Of a DNA stretch of 64,000 nucleotides, positions 61,001 to 64,000 are shown piece by piece; the first letter of the stretch is position 1, and the number at the start of each line of letters is the position of its first letter. The translations under genes and the position numbers were made by a program. Under the pieces are notes generated by a model that had not been told where the DNA came from, did not search any database, and saw only the letters and a program-made list of their open reading frames with translations. This DNA comes from Anseranas semipalmata (Eukaryota; Chordata; Aves; Anseriformes; Anseranatidae): NCBI GenBank assembly GCA_013399115.1, contig VXAA01007175.1, forward strand, positions 1,727,805 through 1,791,804, given 5' to 3'.

Positions 61001-63472
61001 TCACCACTAGTAGAGGGGGTGAGCCTTTCTCTATTCAATTTACAAGCAGCCCTGAAGCACTAAACGAACAGGGCACCTCCTGCTTACACACTGAAGAAGC
61101 AGGGAGCTGTACAGCATCTGTTCCCCTGTCATCTCAAATGCACACCCTGGAGAGAAAAAAAAAAGGAGAAAAGCTGATCCCCATTGCTAAAAGAGATTCA
61201 CGGTGCTGGTATATAGCACATTTACCTTTGCTTGCCACGACCACTTCTCCTATTTCTCTGTCTTATCTGTAGGAAACAGATCTCTTGGGTTGAACAGTCA
61301 AAGATTGATTCATAACTGCTGCAGATAAGAGGGAATCTTTATGGAATTTCAAGACTTTTAAAGGCCTGACAAGCAAAAAGTGAACATTTCTTTCTTTGGG
61401 TGGAACCTTATCTTTTCACAAGTTCCCCCTGAACACAAAGTCCAAGTGTACTTTTTTCTGGAAAGATCATGATTTACAGCATCTTTAAATCAAAGAGGGT
61501 TTCTCATTGATAATTAAGCTCTGCAGAAAAGGCTAACCATGACCAAGCTTCTATACTAAGATAACTCTGAGCACATAAATTATCTTTTCAGACAGCTTAC
61601 ACTGATACTTGTCCAAGTAGTGCTCTGGAGGTGAAAATGACCCTACCGCCTCAAGGGCCAGGTTCAGATTTAGTGAAGCATGGGATACAAGTTGGCTCTG
61701 CAGAGAATTAAGCTTCAAAGGAGGATACCTAGGGGATGAAAGACCTTACATACCAAACTCCTACCCTCGTATACATTTTCATCTTCTCACCTTCCAATGT
61801 TGCACATATAAACAATACGGAAAGCAGAATACTAAAGACTTCAGAGACCACAACACAGAGAGGAGGCCTCTAGGTACTGGAAGCATTAATGAGAAAGCAG
61901 AGCTGCTTCAGTATTGTGCACGTGCTAATAGCAGTTTAGAACCTGGAGTCCAATAAGAAAATAACAAAATCATTTTGTGACAAAATTAATTCTACCGAGT
62001 TTAACTAAGGTAGTGTAAGAAAACTTGAGAGGAAGAGCAGCTCTACCCGATTAAATAGAGCTCTAAGTATCGGATCAACAGAAGAAATGCCCACTGGCTC
62101 ATCACATCTCAGGGAAGATGCTGTTTGCTAACCTATTTGCAGAACTGGGATTTGTGTGCAAAATTTTGCCTCCACCCCTTCACATACTTGCTTCATTTTT
62201 CAGATAGTGTCCTACTTGATCACATTTATATTTTTTTCCCCATTCATAACGTGCTTGAGTCAGTCCAGCTCAGAGTGTAATGAGAAGTTCAGGTCCCAAG
62301 ACTGTTCTAATTATCATGTTCTCATCATCAAAAACATGGTTACAGAGTAGATACCTACTTCAACTGGTTCTTTTGAGAGTGGAGGTGTTAACAGTGGTAC
62401 AAGTCTTTTTAAGACAAAAAAAAAGCAATTTTAAACATAGACTTTTTACTATCCTTAATAGCCACCTTTGCCACTCTTTCTGTAATTCTCACTGGCTTTT
62501 GACAAGCGGTGCATTATGCACAACATTGTTTTTCAGCAGTGTGCCTGTTCATCCAATTTTTTTTTAGCTGGACTGAGACACTCACAGGTGGGTGACTCTC
62601 CCAAACACGTACTGGGTCAGGCACTTCATCAGAATTAAGAACTAAGTTCCTTCTGCATCTGAGCAGTCACATGCACAAATATCGGTGCTCTACTCCTCAA
62701 AGAAAAGGTTCTGCTGACAGGAGCCATACAACTGCAGGCATGTAGGGCACCTCACATGGCTTGCTACAACACAAGGTGCTGAGAAGAAAGCCCTTATAGA
62801 ACAGAAAAGAAGAGAAAGAGAGTTGCAAACCAAGAAAGGTAAAAAGAGTTACTGAATTAGCTTTCCATACACAGGGCCTTTACTTTTTTAATTAGACATG
62901 TCTTGTGCACTGTACATAGTTTTTGCTAAGATTGTGCTTTTGGGAGTTTTTGCCTAAGCCTCTCTTTTCAAAACAAATGCTTCACTGCTTCTCTTTTGCA
63001 AATAAAGTGATACTATTAGTTCACTGCTATTGAAGAGCTGGGCAGTAACAAACAAAGTGCAGCAGCAATGCAGGAAGCAGCGGGGGAAGAAAAAGCAAAT
63101 ATTTGTTAAAAGCAGAAAAGGGAAAAATCATTTTCTAGACAGGAAAGATGTAGCTTGGAAGCAAATTTTAAAACATACTGTGAGGAAAAGCTTTTGTGAC
63201 AGGAAAAAATAATGATCTGACTACCCAGTTTTTAGGAAGAAATAAGCAGTAAAACTGCTTTCATATATGAATAACACTTACATACTCCCACAGTAAGGGA
63301 ATGTGATTGAGGTTGCCAAGATAAAGACAGAAAAACCAGGAAGTTCTAGAATTAAGGATGCCTGAGAAGGCTTCATTTGGCCTGTCTGTGTGTATACATG
63401 ATGAGACACAGTCTTTTAATTACAAAAATCACAAAATAATTTGCCCACAGGACCACCCTTGCTTAGTGCAAA

Positions 63473-63486
63473 GGATGGATGGATGG
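63473..63486. repeat. GGAT short tandem repeat
   Basis: Three and a half GGAT units in the large intron. It is short and probably of no functional weight. Confidence 0.8.
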
Positions 63487-64000
63487 TTCTCACTTAATGA
63501 AAACCTATTCTGTGTTTTGTTTTCCCCTTAGCAAGTGATCCTATCCCTCAGTACTGCTTACTGCCCAAGCCCTGCTCTGAAAACGAATGCACTGATGTTT
63601 TCTATGGGCTTTTCTGGATTGCTCATCATTGCAGCCTTGACTTTTTTCATTACTATCAAAGCATCTCTGTTTACAATAGCATTATGAGGGGAAGACTGAC
63701 TTAGCTGCATTTTAGACATGAGAAATTCACGTCAAAACGTAATTGATAATTTTACATGCCTACTTGAGGATGCATGGCTTTTCAGGATAAAAGAGCATCA
63801 GGTTGCACATCACATCTTTCAAAGTACAGAGGTCAACACCTAGATGCTTTAACCATCAGATCTATCTGTCAGAACAACTGTCTTCCTTAAAACTTTTGTT
63901 TTGTTCTTTAGTTGCCTAAAGCAGAATTTGTCTCATTTGTCTTGTATCTGCCTTTGTTTAGTTGTGCAGTTCTAGAGATGACTGAGGATGTCTCAGGGTG

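Overview
This window looks like a piece of a vertebrate chromosome, most likely from a bird. It holds the 3' half of one recognisable gene, IKZF2 (Helios, an Ikaros-family zinc-finger transcription factor), on the minus strand. The three coding exons match the Helios C-terminal half, including zinc finger 4, the central region and the paired C-terminal fingers 5 and 6. The bird call rests on inference: interspersed repeats are very sparse, and the only clear one is a CR1 LINE 3' end, typical of birds and other sauropsids. The opening 'agtgc' and closing 'agggtg' are ordinary DNA, so the window is an arbitrary genomic slice.

Layout from left to right. Positions 1 to about 20,200 are intergenic DNA downstream of IKZF2, with homopolymer runs, a small CpG island (about 10,905-11,215), a CR1 3' fragment (about 11,370-11,557) and a candidate conserved noncoding stretch (about 17,600-18,260). 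About 20,205-29,411 is the inferred long 3' UTR of IKZF2, ending at a tandem poly(A) signal. 29,412-30,136 is the coding part of the last exon. 30,137-36,132 is an intron, 36,133-36,276 the penultimate exon, 36,277-43,547 an intron, and 43,548-43,685 the exon carrying finger 4. From 43,686 to the end the window lies in the next upstream intron. The exons for fingers 1-3 and the N terminus were not found and should lie beyond 64,000.

The three exons join in one reading frame with GT/AG borders, and all three introns seen are phase 1. The two internal exons (138 and 144 nt) are therefore multiples of three and could be skipped without a frame change. I found no second protein-coding gene, tRNA, rRNA, CRISPR array or intact mobile element. 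Most other open frames are short, lack family resemblance and look like chance. The more unusual signals are the CpG island beside the CR1 fragment, the 9 kb UTR with AU-rich and G-rich elements, several short perfect palindromes, and a string resembling a cDNA-library adaptor at 20,886-20,899.
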